Source of the DNA: Hirsutella rhossiliensis
Taxonomy: Eukaryota > Ascomycota > Sordariomycetes > Hypocreales > Ophiocordycipitaceae
Reading direction: 5' to 3'
NCBI RefSeq assembly: GCF_020360975.1
Contig: NW_025408668.1
Span: 4,836,001 to 4,900,000 of the forward strand
Length of the DNA stretch: 64,000 bases
Shown piece after piece: positions 32,037 to 44,479 of the stretch. The position numbers and the translations under genes are program-made. The notes below the pieces were generated by a model. That model was not told the DNA's origin. It worked only from the letters and a program-made list of their open reading frames with translations, and searched no databases. Each line of letters starts with the position of its first letter. Positions within the stretch are counted from its first letter, which is position 1.

Positions 32037-35000
32037 TACCCCCTTAGCTATAGCCTGCCCTTATAGAAAGGGTAAAGCTAAATACCTAGGCTAGTAAGCG
32101 TATAAAGGAGGTCTTAGTTTATACTTATCCCTTACTTAAGAAATCCGGGTTTTAGCCCTAAGCTGTTTTAGACTTACTTTAGGAAAAAGGGGCCTTAAGG
32201 AGGATATTAAGTCTTATAAGAAAGGGGGGCTTCTCTAAGGATAAGTCCTTAAAAAGAGGGCCTTTTAAGAATAGCTTCTCTTAAACGTTTTCTAGCTTAA
32301 TTTACTATAAAAAGATAGCTAGCTTTTACTTTAGTAAGGGCTTTATAAGACCGTTAGCTTTTATTAATATTATTAAAACTTAATAGATAGAAATAAGTCC
32401 CTTTTAAACTTCTTAGCGTAACTAATACTAGTAGATATCGATATACTATAGCTAGGCTAATAGCTTATAATTTTCCTTTATAAGAATTTATATAGTCTAT
32501 ATATTATTATATTCTATAGTTAATAAGGTTAGAATTTATAGTTATAAAAATATTAATAGCTAGCTAAGGAAAATCGCTTCTTTTAACGCTCTTAAAAGAG
32601 CTAGTAGCTTTACCTTTATACTAAAAGTTATAATAGTAGCTTACTTTAAAGCTCTTTAAGTAATAGTTCCTTTAAAAAGGGATATAATATACCCTTATAA
32701 GCTCTTTCTATCTAATAAATTATCTATAAAGGACGAATCGCTTAAATAAAAGAAGAATTTAGTAGCTAATTTCCTTTCCTACCCTCTTAAGCGTAAACTA
32801 TATAATCTTATTAAATAAAGATAAAGGATTACTTAGTTTAATACTTCTTAGTACCTAAGGCTAGGATTCTAGTTATACCTAGCTAGTTAGGAGACCGTAA
32901 AAGAGATATTTAGTTTAGTAGAAATAGCTAAAAATAGTAAGGAGCCTACCTTCTATTAATATTAGTATTTCTCTTACTCCCTAGCTTAAAAAGATAGATT
33001 AAGTAAAAGCTTTTTATTTAATATAAGCGTAGAGGGAAGCTTCTTATTAAGGGAATTAAGAAGGAATTTATAAGCGACCTTGTTAATATAAGCGTCCTAG
33101 GTAAGCTAGATAGTCCGTTAGGACTTATTTTAAAGGATTTATATCCCTAGGAACTACTTTAGCTCCCTTAGCCTAGTTATCTTATACCTTTATTATAAGC
33201 CTTTTATAGCCTCCTTAGTAGTTACTTCTTCCTCTTTTAAGTAGGCCTAGATAATATCGTCGATATAAAAGAAGACCGTGATTTTACCCTTTTATATTAT
33301 ATATAGTTCTTAAGGGACTTTCTTAAAGCCTAGGGCTTTAAGGGAACTAGTTAAATACTATTACTAAAGAAAGAGTAATCTTCGTAGTCTATATAGACCT
33401 TTCCTAAGCTATAGAACCTTTCCTAGCTATTAAAAGCTTAGTAAAAGGTATATATAAATAACCTCCTCTTTCTTAAGTAAGTAGTTAATAAAGGCGTTAA
33501 CTATATCTATCTAATTAAGTTCGAGGTCGAATTCTACTACTATACCTATAAGGGTCTAAAAAGATATCCTTACTAAGGTAGTTACTTTAGTAAATAGATC
33601 CCCTTTTTCCTATTAATTCCTATAAATAACTAACTAGGCTTTATACTTTTAAAGGAAGCTATATTTATTATTCTTATAGATAAAGACCTACTTATAGCTA
33701 AGGACCTATTTTCCTCTTACCCTTTCCTTAAGGACCTCTTTAAAAGTCCCTATCTCTTTATATATAGCTAGGTAGTCTTTTTAGGCCTAGAAAAACTAGT
33801 CTTTAAAAGGGTGTCTTTCTAGCTACTTTTAGTTTACTAGTAAGTCTAAGAGGTCTCTTTTATATACCTTCCTTACTAATAGCTATAGCTTAAAAAGCCG
33901 CTTACTATAAATGCTTTATAGGAACCGTCTTTTATAGGTATTAGATAAAAGTTAGAAAAACGATCGAAATAAAAAAGAGGTTAGTCTTCTTTTATATTAG
34001 GCCTTATACCTTCCTTTACTTCTTAAAGTAAGGATAAAAAGGCAGCTAGGTAATCTTTTAAGATAGTTACCTTTCTTACCCTTTTAAGAGTTAATATAAG
34101 AAGACTAATAGAGAAAGCTACTTCTAGATCTTCTTCTTATTCTATAAAAGGAGGTATAGGAAGGTAAGCGTATTCTAGCTCTATTACTTTCCTATAGTCT
34201 CTTTCTTTATCTAGATTATTTAATCTAATAGCTTCCTTTTCTTCTTTAAAGTTAGTATTATCCTTAACTACTTTAACGTTAGTTTCTTCTTTCGTTTCCT
34301 TATTTAAGGCCTCTTCTTATAACTATTAGGAAAGGGGGATTTAGATTTTCTAAATTAGCTAACGTTAAAAGAGTAAGAGGGGCTATTAATCCTTCTTTTT
34401 ATTAAAGAAGCTAGATTTATCGAAAATTATATCCCTAGTTAAAATAACCTTCTATAAAAGAGGAATCTAAATCTAGAAGATATTTATAGAATTATAGCTA
34501 ATAAGGTAACTAATAAAGGCTTTAAAATTAAGCTTTCTTTTCTTTTTCCTTTTTAGCTATATATCGGTAGTTATTATATATACTTTATAACTATAGGTAT
34601 AAAGGTAGGCTAGTAAGGCCCTCCTTTTTATAAAGAGCTTAAGGGGGGATTTTTAGTTTATTCCTTAGTTTAGTTCCCTAGGGTCCTCAAGGTCCCTAAG
34701 GGTCTAGTTCTAAAAGTAATAGGCGGTCTTAACGACTTCCCTTTAAAGGTTATAAGGAAGCTTTATAGTAAGTCTTATCGTATAGGCCCTTTTTATTATA
34801 GTACCTTTTAATCTTTCTACCTTTCTATTCTAAGCCTAGGTATTTAGTATTAATAAGAAGGGTAAAATACCCCTTTTTTAAAGCTAATTTAAGATATCCT
34901 TTATAAATAACTCTTTATTAAACTATATCTTCTTTACCTTATAACTAAAGTAGGATTTTACTTAGTTAATAAAGTCTTAAAAGGTAAACTAGTTATACTT

Positions 35001-37286
35001 ACTTAGGTAGGTCTATAAGAAATAAGGGAAAACTATCCCTAAAAAAGCATCTATAAAAATATTACCTTAATAAAGCTTTCTTAATCTTTAAAGACGTTAG
35101 TTTAGTTAGCCTAAATTTCCTTATATAGCTAGTCCGCCCGTAAAGGGGTTCGTTTAGAAATTTATCTCTTAGTCTTTCCTTAGCTATAGTATTTATATTT
35201 AACGGTTTTTAGGCCCCTTATTTATACGCCCTATTATTAGCCTAGCTTATATAAAGCTAGGGGGCCTAGGTAACTAAGTTATACGTACTAAAGAAGTTTA
35301 TTTTCTTAAGCTACTAAAAGAAGGTCCTTTAAACCTACCTTCCTTTAAGTAAGGAAAGCTAACTTCTTAAGAGATTCCTTTTTAAAGATAGGTCGGAATT
35401 TATAAATAAATTAACTAAATTTTTCCTTAATAAGTTTAATCGTCTAATTCTTCTAGACTAGCCTTATAGGCTTAGATATTATATCCTAAAAGATTCCTTC
35501 CTTTTAAAGAAAGCGGAAGGAAATTAAGCTCGATAAAAATTAAGGGTAAAAAGCTACCCTTTTTCGTTAAAGAATCTATAAAGACCCGTTAGGTAATTTT
35601 ATCGTAAAATTCACCCTTTTATATCCCTCTATCTATATAGTTAATTCCCTAGTAATAAGGTATTTCCTCTATACCTTCTTAAAGGACTAGAATTATAAGA
35701 GTATATTATAGATATTAAGGGAAGCACTAAAGTTAAGGATAGCTAATTTTTATAGGGGATAATTAAAGGGTCTTAATAGGCGGTCCTACTAATCTATAAG
35801 GAAGATAAATACTAGATTTATTATACTAACGATTTTTCCTTAAATATATAGCTTGAATAAGAGTAATAGCGTTAGTTACTATTTCTTAGTAACTTAAATC
35901 TCGTCTATCTTCTTCTATAATAAGGGGTCTTCCTTAAGAGACTATTATATTATTTCTTATAGCTTCTTTAAAGGGTTAAATCCTTTAAGTCGGTTTTCCT
36001 TAAAGACCTATTAGTATTATAATAACTAATAGCCTAGGGATCTATAAGCTAAGCAGCCGTTTTATTATCTAGTCTTTTACTTTTTTAAGGAATCCTTATC
36101 TTAATCTAAAAGGTCTACTTAAAAACCTCCCCTCTTTACTCTTTATTACTAATATTAATAAGGTTTAATTTTAACTAGTTCTTTAATTTTTTAACTAATA
36201 AACTAAAAGGTTTATTAAGGGACTAGTTAGGCTAATCTAACTAATAGGACTAGGGCTAGACCTAGAATAAGATATATAGCTAGGGCTAGGGTAGTAGCTA
36301 TAGTTAATAATAGCGTTAAGGCTCTTAAGGGAGGAGGAGCTAGAGGGGTAGTAGCTATAGTAGTAGTAGCGGGGGTTATAGTAATAAGGGCTATAGTAGC
36401 TATAAGAGTAATAGGTCGAGCTATCTAGGTTAAGTACTAGCTATAAAGGAATAAGACTACTTACTATTATACTTTAATAGCCTCTTTATTTAGTTCCTAG
36501 CTAGCTTCTTAAAAGATAGTTAAGTAACTGCTACTAATATGCTTTATTAGTAAAGATATATCCTATAGCTACTAGCTAGAAAGAGCTTTTATAAGGAAGT
36601 ATTAGTTAGCTTCTTTAAGGATTTCTTCTTACTTAGCTAGCTATAAAAAAGCTAGTAAGTTCCTAGTAAAAAAGGCTCCTAAGTATATTATATAGGTCGT
36701 CTTAATATAGTTAGTTATATAGCTCCTTAAGGGAGCTATTAAGGTCTTAAGCTTTAAAAGCTACTACTTAAGAGTCTTTTCCTCTTAAAGAAAGATTAGC
36801 TTTATAGTACTAATAGATTCTATTATCGCTATATATATAGTAGTTAATAGCTTTATCTTATAAAGGTATTCCTTATAGTAACTGTTATAGTTACCTAAGG
36901 TAGTAGAAAAAGCTTTTTATTATATAGAGGTTAGCTTAAAAAAGAAGGAAGCTCCCTCTATAAATTTTATTACCTTAGGATAAAAAGGGGGCTTAAGAGG
37001 GTCCTACTTATTAAAGAAGACTAAATTATAAATAGTTCTATTTATATAAGCCTATAGCTCCTTTACCTACTTATCTTAATCTTAGGGCTTTACTAAAATC
37101 GTTATATAGACTATAGGGATAGTAAAGGAGTTAGTTTTCGTTATTATTATAAGGAAGGGTAGAAAAGTTAAGTAAAAATCAGCTTTTCTAATAAGAGGGG
37201 TAAAAGGAAGCTATAAAGGATATAAGAAAGGTACCTTTTATAGTAGCCGGAAAGTATAGGAATACTATTCCTCCTACTTATATCTC
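32037..37286 (-). pseudogene. E1 gag-pol (copia order: protease, integrase, RT, RNase H)
   Basis: Minus-strand blocks match copia Pol: integrase core 34890-35090, RT near 33000-34000 with catalytic 'YIDD' retained at 33257-33270, and RNase H expected near 32300-32800. The Gag region at right is Ala/Gln-type and reads only in pieces. The frame is crossed throughout by TAA/TAG. Confidence 0.75.
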
Positions 37287-37293
37287 TTATATA

Positions 37294-37849
37294 AACGCCT
37301 TATTAATTATAGTATAGTACTAATAGCCCTTATTTATAAAAGCAGCGACTAGTAAAAAGTTATTAATTATAACTTATATTAAAGTAAGCTCTTTTTTTAT
37401 ATAAATAAATAACTCCTTTTTTTCTTTTATTAGTATTAGTAATTAGGGCTTTAAAGCTTATTTTTACTTTAAAGCTACTCTTTTTCTTTTAGGCTTAAGG
37501 GAGTAAGGTCCTCCTTATCGTTTAAGATAAAGAGCGGTTTTATTTTTACTACTTAAACTATTATAAGCTACTTAGCTAAAAGGAAAAGGTATTTTAATAT
37601 AAAGTATATAAACGTACTATAATATAAGTAGTAGCTATTAGTCTTTTTCTTTTTAATTTCCTTACTTATTATATACTTAGCCCGCTACCTAGAGTATAAG
37701 GTACTATAAGGGGTAGCTAATAGTATCTTCTTACTATATTTAGCTTAGTTTCTATAAGTAGCTAATATTAAGGTATCTTTATTTATATTAACCGCTAGCT
37801 ATTTATTTTATAAAGGGGTAGTAATACTATTACTACTATATAGTATATA
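37294..37849 (-). pseudogene. Left piece of a B-like gypsy element (B2), gag or downstream region
   Basis: Resembles B's own gag-side sequence near 52840-52960 (for example TTAGTATTAG....GGGCTTTAAAGCTTA against the B version). It lies directly left of B's target duplication CTTAT (37850-37854). Its right counterpart continues at 61453. So B inserted into a related element. Confidence 0.5.
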
Positions 37850-37854
37850 CTTAT

Positions 37855-38052
37855 TATTATAGGGTAAGTAAAGGGTTATACTATAAGTGCCTTTTATTAT
37901 ATTATTATAATATACTATATAGGATCTAACTATACGCTATACTTACTACTATTAAATATATATTTATATATATAGCTTACCTTACCTTATAACGCTATTA
38001 GCTAAGGTCTAAGCTAATACCTTAACTTATATTAAGGGTAAATACCTTTATA
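37855..38052 (-). repeat. 3' LTR of element B
   Basis: 198 bp, plus-strand text from TATTATAGGGTAAG to GGTAAATACCTTTATA. Preceded by target duplication CTTAT. Confidence 0.9.
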
Positions 38053-38301
38053 TAAGGTCCCTACCTCTTTCTTTATAAGCGGTCTATTATAATATTAATC
38101 TTATACCTTAATATATAGCTAGGAAGTAAATAATATATTAGCGCGCTTTTATTACTCTTTCCTCTTAACTATACTATTATTATTAGTATTAATAGTAGTA
38201 TATATAACTATAACTATAAGTCTCTTAACGCTTAGCTATATACTACCGCTTATATATAAGCTAGCTTATACCTTTACTAGTTATTTAAATAATTTAATAT
38301 A

Positions 38302-39190
38302 TCCTCCCCTACCTTATCTTACTTTTTTACTAAGATCGATAACTTTATCGATCGCGCCCTTACCTTATTAGCTACCCTACCTACTACCCCCGCCGCTTTA
38401 GTCGCGCCTACCGCCGCTCCGCGCTACCCGCTACCTAGCTTCTTAGCCGTTAACCTTACTACCTATACTACTACTACCCTTACTATACTCTTTACTACCG
38501 GCCGCTATAATAATAATAATAGTAATAATAAGTATAAGTCCTTACTACCTTCCTTTATAAGCCCCTTTACTATTATTTTTATAAGTATTACTAACTCCTT
38601 ATATTAATATAAGCGCGCTATAGCTTAAAGCGCTACCTATAATTCCTTTTATATATAGTATACCTTATAGTCCCTCCTTTATACTAACTAAGCTAGCCGC
38701 CCTTAAAGTAGCTACTTCTTATATACCTAGGCTAGCTACGCCTATAAGGTTATACTACCTATCCTTACTTATACTCCCGCGGCTTAAAGCGCCGCGGAGC
38801 TAAGTAAGGACTAAAATAAAGCTAAGCGCGCCTTAACCGCTACCGCCGCCGCCTACTATAACTTATAGTTCCTTAAGCGCGCCGCCCTTATACCTAAGTA
38901 TATAAGCTCTTTTTCCTATACTCTTTATAGCGCTAACTCTCTCTCTCTTAAAGGTACCGTCGCCGCTGCCTTAGCCGCCCCCGCTACTTTTACCGCCGCT
39001 ACTTTTACTACTACCGGCACCGCCGCCGCCGCCGCCGCCGCTTAGCTAGGTAGCTTAAAGGGCTAGATCCGCGCTCTTAAAGCTAGGGCCGCGCCTTATA
39101 TAAAGGAGGAGGATAAGGAGGAGGATAAGGAGGAGGATAAGGAGGAGGATAAGGAAGAGGATAAGGATAACTATTTAATAGTTAAGACCT
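38302..39190 (+). pseudogene. Opposite-strand frame of element B between pol and 3' LTR (matches that of element A)
   Basis: A single plus-strand frame reads through about 890 bp without indel, with TAA/TAG only. It begins 'SSPTLSYFFTKIDNFIDRAL' (38302-38361) and passes through Thr/Ala- and Asn-rich segments. Near 38750-39040 it is Ala-rich ('TGTAAAAAAA'); then, after TAG, it reads 'LGSLKG', TAG, 'IRALKARAAPYI' (39046-39102) and five 'KEED'-type repeats (39103-39165). Element A's minus-strand frame has the same order: 'FSERIESFVDAVL', Ala-rich, 'LAGLEGRLSALE', acidic tail. The end is uncertain; after the repeat it continues 'YLIVKTLLKKKAY'. The product is unknown and resembles no domain I know; it faces pol tail to tail. 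Confidence 0.6.
39103..39174 (+). repeat. 12-bp tandem repeat (AAGGAGGAGGAT)n encoding an acidic tail
   Basis: About five units of 12 bp, the last ones altered (GAAGAG, then GATAAGGAT). In the frame above they give KEED repeats. They contain no CpA/TpG and so are immune to RIP. Confidence 0.8.
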
Positions 39191-39299
39191 TACTAAAGAA
39201 AAAGGCTTACTAAGCTTAGTCTATATACCTTTAAGTATACTTATAAGGGCTAATATAATTTATTTATACTACCGCCGACCTAAGTACGCCCTACTTATT

Positions 39300-42237
39300 A
39301 TCTATAGTCTCGGTATCTATAATATATACTTATAGCTTATATTAGTATAGTAACCGCCGCGGGCTTAATACCCTACTACTTTTTTAAGGGTAAGGTATAG
39401 TCTCCTTTATATCTTAAGGTACTAGCCGCTTTACCGCTAAGGGGGTAGCTTTACTTACTAAGCTATTATTTTCCTTTACTAGCCTATAAAAGGCCTTAAA
39501 CCTATTTAAAGCTACCGCGCCCTTAAACTTAAAAGCTAGCTCTTATATTAAGTCTTAGTAGCCGCGCTACTTAATATAGACTTTGCGCTTTCTACCGCGG
39601 CCTATATTCTTTTAATAGGCTACCTATAACTTATTTACTAAGAACTCTTCCTCCCCTTTAACGAGGATAGTAGCTAGTTAGGGATCTACTATCTCTTAGC
39701 TTAGTAAGGGGTCTATAATAGCGCGATAAAGAAGGTTAATATTAATTATACTATAAATACTAAAAAGTAGCCCCTTTAGCTCTATAGTTTATAAACTTAG
39801 TACCTTCTTTACTATATACTTAGTATATAGCTAGTTAAGCTTTTTTTTTTAGCTTTATTAACTTATAGTTATAAAGGTTTAGCTAGACCTTATCCCTTAC
39901 TATAAACCTATTTATAAGATCTTATAACTTATTAGCTTACCGCTCTTAGTCTTAAGTAGTAAATACTATTAAGGATTAATAAAACTTTATAACTTATTAT
40001 AGTTTCTATATAAAGGTAAACGCCCTACCTTTTAAGGAGCTAGCTAAGTAGCGCTCTATACTTATATCTATAATAATAAGCTATACTAATAGTAGTTTAA
40101 ACTTATATAGCGTAAGAAAAAGGGATATATTAATAAAAGAGTTTAACTTACTATTAAGCGCTATATAAGCTATAGGAAGCTACTTATCTTAGTCTACTTA
40201 GTTATAAGCTATTACCTTTTAAAGGTAGGCTTATACTTCTTAGTTAAAGCGTTTAAGCTCCTTATTAGTCTATAGGTAGTAAGCTATACTTAGTAACTAA
40301 GTAACTTAAAATAGCTTATAAAGGTACTACTAAAAGTAGCTAGTTTAATTAGTACCTTTATTACTAGTAATTAAGGCTATCTATTAATAAAAGTAAGTAT
40401 AGTATTAAAGGAAGCGCTTAGTATAAGCCTTTACTTTTATAAATAATATTAGCTTTAATACTACCTCTTTACTTAAACTATCTATAATTACTTAGAGATT
40501 ATAGTTACCGCTCGCTATTAAGAGGAGGTCTATAATAAAGTCTATTTATATATATATATAGAACTAGTTAAAGACTAATAGTAACTTTAATAGCTCCCTC
40601 TTAAGCGCTTACTAAATCTTTAAGCGGCTATAGATATTATAGTTATAAAGGAAATAGTAGATATATAGTATTATAAGCGGCTAGTAAAAGTCCTAGCTAA
40701 TTACTACTAGTATACCCTTATAGTTAGAATAGCTAATTACGCTTAAGTTATAGATTATTTATATAATCCGCCCTCTTAACTTATCTTTCTTCTTACCTTT
40801 TAAAGGGTCTACCTTAGCTATAGCCTCTATTATCGCTAGCGCGCTTAGGACCTATAGCTTACTCTTATAGTAAAGGTAGCTATAGGGGTTAATATAGTAG
40901 TCGCTTACTTAGACTTTTAACCTAAGGCTATAGTTAAGGGAGCGCGCCCTTACCTCTATAGCGCGGTATACGCTTATATATATACTATCCTATACCGCTA
41001 GCTAGTCTTATAAGTATTAGAGCTCTTTATCTTAGAAGATATATTAAGGGATATCGGGCGTACCTTTAAGAGGGGCTAGGACCCTAGCCGCTCTTAAGGG
41101 GTTACCCTCCGCCCTTAATAAAGTAACGCTAAGGTAAGTCTAAAGTACCTTATTTAAGATTATCTATATATCTTATATATTAAGGTTTATAAAGGTAGGC
41201 CGGTACTACTCTTTTTATAAGAGGGCGTTTAGGACTATAGCCTCCTTACTTAGTTTATACTTAATATAAAACTAAAAGTATAAGAGATACTTTACTTAGC
41301 GCGCGTACTACTTTAAGAGATATTATTAAGTTATAAAGTTTAAGGTTCTTATAGTCTATAAGGATCTTAAAGCTCTTATAGCTATAGAGCTTTACTTACT
41401 ATTACTTAAGGTAGCTAATAATCGCTAATATCTCTTTATTATAAATTAAGTAGTTTTTCTTTACTATAGTAAGCTTATATAAGTAGAACGCTACTAGCTT
41501 TTTTTACCCTTTTACTTTTTAAGATAAGGTTCCCTTAAGTATATAGCTACTATAGTTTACTTTTATAGTTAAGGGATTATTAAAGTCTTACTATAGTAGT
41601 ACTAAGGCCTATAAAAATAAGTCCTTAAGGGCTTAGAATGCCTCTACTTATATATATCCCTAAAATAAAGGGGCCTTATCTTTTATTAGCTTATTAAGTA
41701 ATAGTACGATCTATAAGAACCCTTTAATAAAGACTTAATAATAGTTAGTAAAGCTAAGGAAGCTTTATATACCTTATTATAATATTAAGGTCGCTTAGTC
41801 GCGGATAGCTTAAATCTTAGCTAGGTCCGCTTATATACTTACGCCCTTAATAATAATAAAGCTAAGGTATTTAATACGCTTAACGCTAAATTTATATTTA
41901 TCTAGGTCTAAGTATAAGGTATACTTTACTAAGTAGTTTAGTACCTTTTATACCTTCTATATATAGTCTTTATAGCTCTTACTTAAATAAATACGAATAT
42001 TATTTATATATATAAATATAAACTTATTAAGGAAACCCTTTAGTACTTAGTTAATATAATATTAAAATATAGCTAAGGCACTTACTAAGCTAAAGGGGGT
42101 AACTATTTACTTAAATAAGCTATATCTTATATAAAACGCTATTTTCTACTCCTCCCTATATATTATTTATACTTTATAAAACGCTTAAACGATATTAAGC
42201 TTTATAAACTACTTTACCTTTACTAAGTTATAAAGGG
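39300..42237 (-). pseudogene. Element B pol, part 2: RT end, RNase H, integrase, chromodomain
   Basis: Reading left on the minus strand: RT with 'FIYINNIRIY' (near 41990-42040; catalytic YIDD turned to YINN); RNase H 'KNYLIYNKEILAIISYLK' (near 41400-41470) and 'YKSFKILIDYKNLKL' (near 41330-41380); integrase 'IDFIIDLLLIASGNYNL' (near 40490-40560) and 'ITSNKGTN' (near 40360-40390); and the chromodomain 'EEEFLVNKL', 'IGRGRKRKVYIK', 'ALNRFKAFYRL' (39480-39660), clearly related to that of A. RT begins on the other side of element C, at 50050. Confidence 0.85.
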
Positions 42238-42494
42238 TATAAGGGAATATATATTACGGTACGATTAGTTAGGTAGTAGAGATAGCTAGAGGTACTACGC
42301 TATATATATTATATTCTCCTTATTATAAGACTAAAGCTTATAAAAAGAGGGATTTCTCCTCTTTATTTAAAGTAGCGAGTAGTCTATAATATATAAGTAA
42401 GGTAGGCACGATTCCCTACTAATACCCTACTAATATATTAATACTATATACCTAAGTGCTTTATTAGCCTATACCTCATAGTAGCGCTCTTATA
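42238..42494 (-). repeat. 3' LTR of element C
   Basis: 257 bp, plus-strand text TATAAGGGAATATATATTAC to GTAGCGCTCTTATA. Preceded by AAGGG. Confidence 0.93.
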
Positions 42495-42869
42495 ATTATC
42501 TCTCCTCTTATATAGATATCTTAGCTATATCTTTAATATATATTACTTTCGCTACGCTATATATATTTAGTTAGGAAGAGAGGTAGTTTCGGTTATATAT
42601 CGCGCGTATACGCTTATATAAATATACGTTAGTCTACGCTCTATAATATTAATAGTTATTATACTAGCAGTTACCGCTAAGTAACTATTATAGTATTACT
42701 TATATATCGGCCGTATAACTATAATATAAAGAGCGTATATATATATCTCTTACTTCTTTTATTTTCTTTCTTCTTTAACTCTTCCGCTTACGATTACTAT
42801 AGAGTTTTATACCTTTTTTTATTAATCCCTTATACCCTTTTTTCTTACTTTTTATCGACGATTTATTAA
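42495..42869. other. Region between 3' LTR of C and the opposite-strand frame
   Basis: AT-rich with TATATATATCTC motifs; possible promoter of the plus-strand frame. The CGCGCGTATACG near 42602 is RIP-resistant text. Nothing else seen. Confidence 0.3.
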
Positions 42870-44440
42870 TAATAATACCTTCTATACTAAAAAAGATAAA
42901 AAACTATAACGCCGATTTCCTACGCTATATATAGGAGTAGGTAGCGGCGGGTTCGCCCTTAAAGCGTAAGCGATTAGCTTAGAAGTCTTATAGCGACGCT
43001 AGTTCCCCCTTAGCGAAGAAAGCTAAGAAAGGTATAAGGGAATCCTAGTCCTAAGAGACTTTTAGTCTAGGACCTAACGTTAGCGAGGGTCGTGCCCTTA
43101 TTACCCCGCTAAATGCCCTAACTCTAACTACTAATAAGCCTACCTCTATAGGCTAGGAAACTTATAAGTCTATTACCCTTATTAGCGATACTAATATTAG
43201 CGAGGAGATTATACTTAGGCGCTTTTAGGTAAGTACTAATAACCTAGCTACTCTATTTTAATAGGGCGGCTCTAGCTAATAAGAGATTATCGTCTAGGCC
43301 GCTCCTTAAAATAAGTAGGCCGATATTAACGATAAGGCCTAGCTAAATAAGGGCTAAGACTATCTTAATGCCTAGCCGAATAAGGGCTAAGATAACGATA
43401 ACGGTAATAATAAAGATAGCCGCGATCCGACTCCTCTTACTAACGAACCTAAGAACGGCGGCGCTAAAGATAAGGGTACCTAGGCGGCGGTATAAGGCGG
43501 TCGCGCTCTTATAAAGAAGCGTACCCGATCTAAGGCTAAAGCCCGCCTAGTTAGGGCCTAGGGGGTTATCCCTTATAAGCTCTAGTATATATATTATTTT
43601 AGGATAGTCGTTAAGGAGTATAGTATAACCGAGCTTAACCTTATTAAGGTGCTCTCGATTAGCTATATTTTCTTAGGGGTTTCCTTAACGCGCTATAAGT
43701 AGTATTATAAATATACCGCGACGTATAACTAAGTAAGTTTTCCTTTAACTTTAAATATTATAATTAATAAGCTAATCTTTCTTAAGGCCGCTACTCTTAT
43801 ATCTAGTAACTAGGCTAATATAGTCGCTATCGTTAAGTACCTACGCGAGCTTAATAAGCTAAAGACTAGTAACGAGGATACTAAGGACGATAGCTCGGAC
43901 GCGGGTATACTTATTTTCGAGGAGGCTAATTAGCGCTATCTTACTATTACGGTATAGTATTTAGCTAAGGCTTTCGATGCCGCTAAGACGGCTTATTATA
44001 AGTCCTTTAAGACTATAGGTATATAAAAGTCTACTATCGTAAGTTTTATCCGACCTTTTTATTAGCGACCGCCTAACGATATATTAGGTCGAGCGTGCTA
44101 ACTACTATACGCTAATTAATAAGCGCCGCGAGCTTATTATTCGCCTTAACCCCGCGCCCTTATTTAATATTGCCTATATAAGCCTAGAGTACTAAGCTTA
44201 GGAATCCCGGTTAAAACTCTACCTTATTAATAGTAATATAGGCTATACTTCTTAGTAGCACGCCTTACTATTTACTAAGGCCGAGGTAAGTACCGTACTA
44301 ATAAAGATAGGTCTTAATATAGAGGATAAGAAAGGAGCGGAGGATAGGGTAGTTCTAGTATTTCTAGAGGTATTTAGTATAGTAAAGGGGGCGCCTTAGT
44401 TAGTTCTTACTACGCCGGTAAAGAAGAGGGGTAGTTAAAA
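42870..44440 (+). pseudogene. Opposite-strand frame of element C between pol and 3' LTR, unknown product
   Basis: A plus-strand frame starts near 42869-42884, where ATA codons may be RIPed ATGs. It reads to about 44085, then continues in another frame to about 44440. Stops are TAA/TAG only. Parts: 'NADFLRYI' near the start, basic 'SPLKRKRLA' and 'LAKKAKKGIRES' (nuclear-signal-like), a Gln/Asn-rich middle, basic 'GGRALIKKRTRSKAKARLVR' (near 43490-43560), and a helix-like 'ANIVAIVKYLRELNKLK' followed by acidic 'DTKDDSSDAG' (43810-43910). After the shift comes 'NKRRELIIRLNPAPLFNIAY'. A candidate branch site GCTAAC (44096-44101) near the shift may mean an intron. No family recognised, and no clear match to the A/B frames beyond a helix-then-acid pattern. 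Confidence 0.5.
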
Positions 44441-44479
44441 GTAATAGATAAGTCTTATCTTTCTTTTATTTAATTATAA

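Larger units (their letters stand above)
31174..37293 (-). mobile_element. Ty1/copia retrotransposon E1, RIP-degraded, lacking its 5' LTR
   Basis: Same family and orientation as E2 (54205-60454), to which it aligns along its internal part (32037-37286 against 54687-59968). The 3' LTR is at the left (31174-32036, enlarged by an insertion). At the right the match stops within a few bases of where the 5' LTR should begin (TCTTATA, 37287-37293). On the minus strand: integrase core near 34890-35090 ('IFIDAFLGIVFPYFL') and RT with an intact 'FYIDDII' (33257-33275). The gag region lies at about 36300-37250. Confidence 0.85.

Noticed and set aside
39103..39174. CRISPR-like or regulatory tandem repeat
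   Set aside because: The 12-bp units are contiguous without spacers and keep a coding frame; this is a eukaryotic genome.
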